Assembly (NCBI GenBank): GCA_947085825.1
Contig: CAMTXX010000084.1
Location: 1 to 13,258, forward strand
Direction of reading: 5' to 3'
Source of the DNA: JAOUFP01 sp947085825
GTDB lineage: Bacteria; Nitrospirota; Thermodesulfovibrionia; Thermodesulfovibrionales; UBA6898
DNA length: 13,258 nucleotides
Each line of letters begins with the position of its first letter. Within the stretch, counting starts at the first letter, position 1. Of the stretch, positions 13,162-13,258 are shown piece by piece. A model generated the notes under the pieces. The model made no database searches, was not told the origin of the DNA, and worked only from the letters and a program-made list of their open reading frames with translations. A program made the position numbers and the translations under genes.

Positions 13162-13258
13162 ATGACAAGAAGAAATTTCAGTAATTCCCCCTTAAAAAAG
13201 GGGGATAAAGGGGGTTGTGAATACGATATGGAAGAAGAAAGCAAGAAACAACCCCCTC
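13162..13258 (+). CDS. Partial ORF running off the right edge, possible transposase start
   Basis: ATG at 13162 opens a frame that stays open to the edge (32 codons). It begins MTRRNFS, which recalls the MTRRNF/MTRKNF start of some IS3-family OrfA transposases. It then runs through NSPLKKGDKGG, which comes from the hairpin repeat at 13187-13214. If it is a real gene, that repeat has entered it in frame, like the heptamer elements upstream. The ribosome site is weak (GGAAAG). The piece is too short for a confident call. Confidence 0.3.
   Translation, partial: MTRRNFSNSPLKKGDKGGCEYDMEEESKKQPP
13187..13256. repeat. CCCCCTTA hairpin repeat and flanking inverted repeat
   Basis: CCCCCTTAAAAAAGGGGG (13187-13204) forms a hairpin, followed by ATAAAGGGGG, a repeat style I recall as widespread and dispersed between genes. 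In addition GGGGGTTGT (13210-13218) is inverted as ACAACCCCC (13248-13256). The element may continue past the edge. Confidence 0.55.

Overview
The window reads as bacterial, most likely a metagenome-assembled contig from a strictly anaerobic lineage. I favour a Nitrospirota or Desulfobacterota-like organism, from the tmk-holB-ricT-metG cluster, the giant oxygen-sensitive BadF/HgdC-type activase and the overall protein style; this is inference from memory, not a search. Bases 1 to about 260 differ: they are clearly more GC-rich, hold the end of a cupin-like protein and the 5' part of a tRNA-Leu, and read like a proteobacterial genome. The tRNA acceptor stem has two mismatches, which suggests two genomes were joined inside the tRNA (assembly chimera).

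Layout. 1-139 is a partial cupin-like CDS (+) and 183-269 is tRNA-Leu(CAA) (+). 270-427 is an intergenic imperfect inverted repeat. From 10777 down to 428 everything is on the minus strand, in transcription order: a 1493-residue acyl-CoA dehydratase activase-like protein; a 31-codon basic protein of the COX24/mS38 type; a UroD/MetE-like methyltransferase-fold protein that probably starts at CTG; then tmk, holB, ricT and metG, which are nearly gapless. From about 10856 to 13008 a plus-strand operon carries Uma2, a HEPN (HepT-like) protein, an MNT nucleotidyltransferase and a second Uma2. The right edge holds a short open frame and another hairpin repeat.

How the genes fit together. tmk (dTTP supply), holB (DNA polymerase III clamp loader), ricT (Fe-S protein of RNA maturation) and metG (translation) are housekeeping genes that often cluster. 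The activase is an ATP-driven one-electron donor-type protein with its HgdB-like part fused in. The plus-strand operon looks like an accessory toxin-antitoxin pair between two paralogous nucleases.

The most striking feature is a set of short elements built from seven-base tandem repeats, found between genes and, in frame, inside metG, holB and the activase. Several have two different heptamer arrays joined by an AAAGAT-like linker. They are translated into odd peptides such as GNGLWVMGNG, SSLITHHSS, LRTPNSEL and VRGQRSEV. They resemble, by analogy only, the heptanucleotide STRR repeats of cyanobacteria and the protein-coding palindromic elements of Rickettsia. I found no gene-free stretch longer than about 300 bases.
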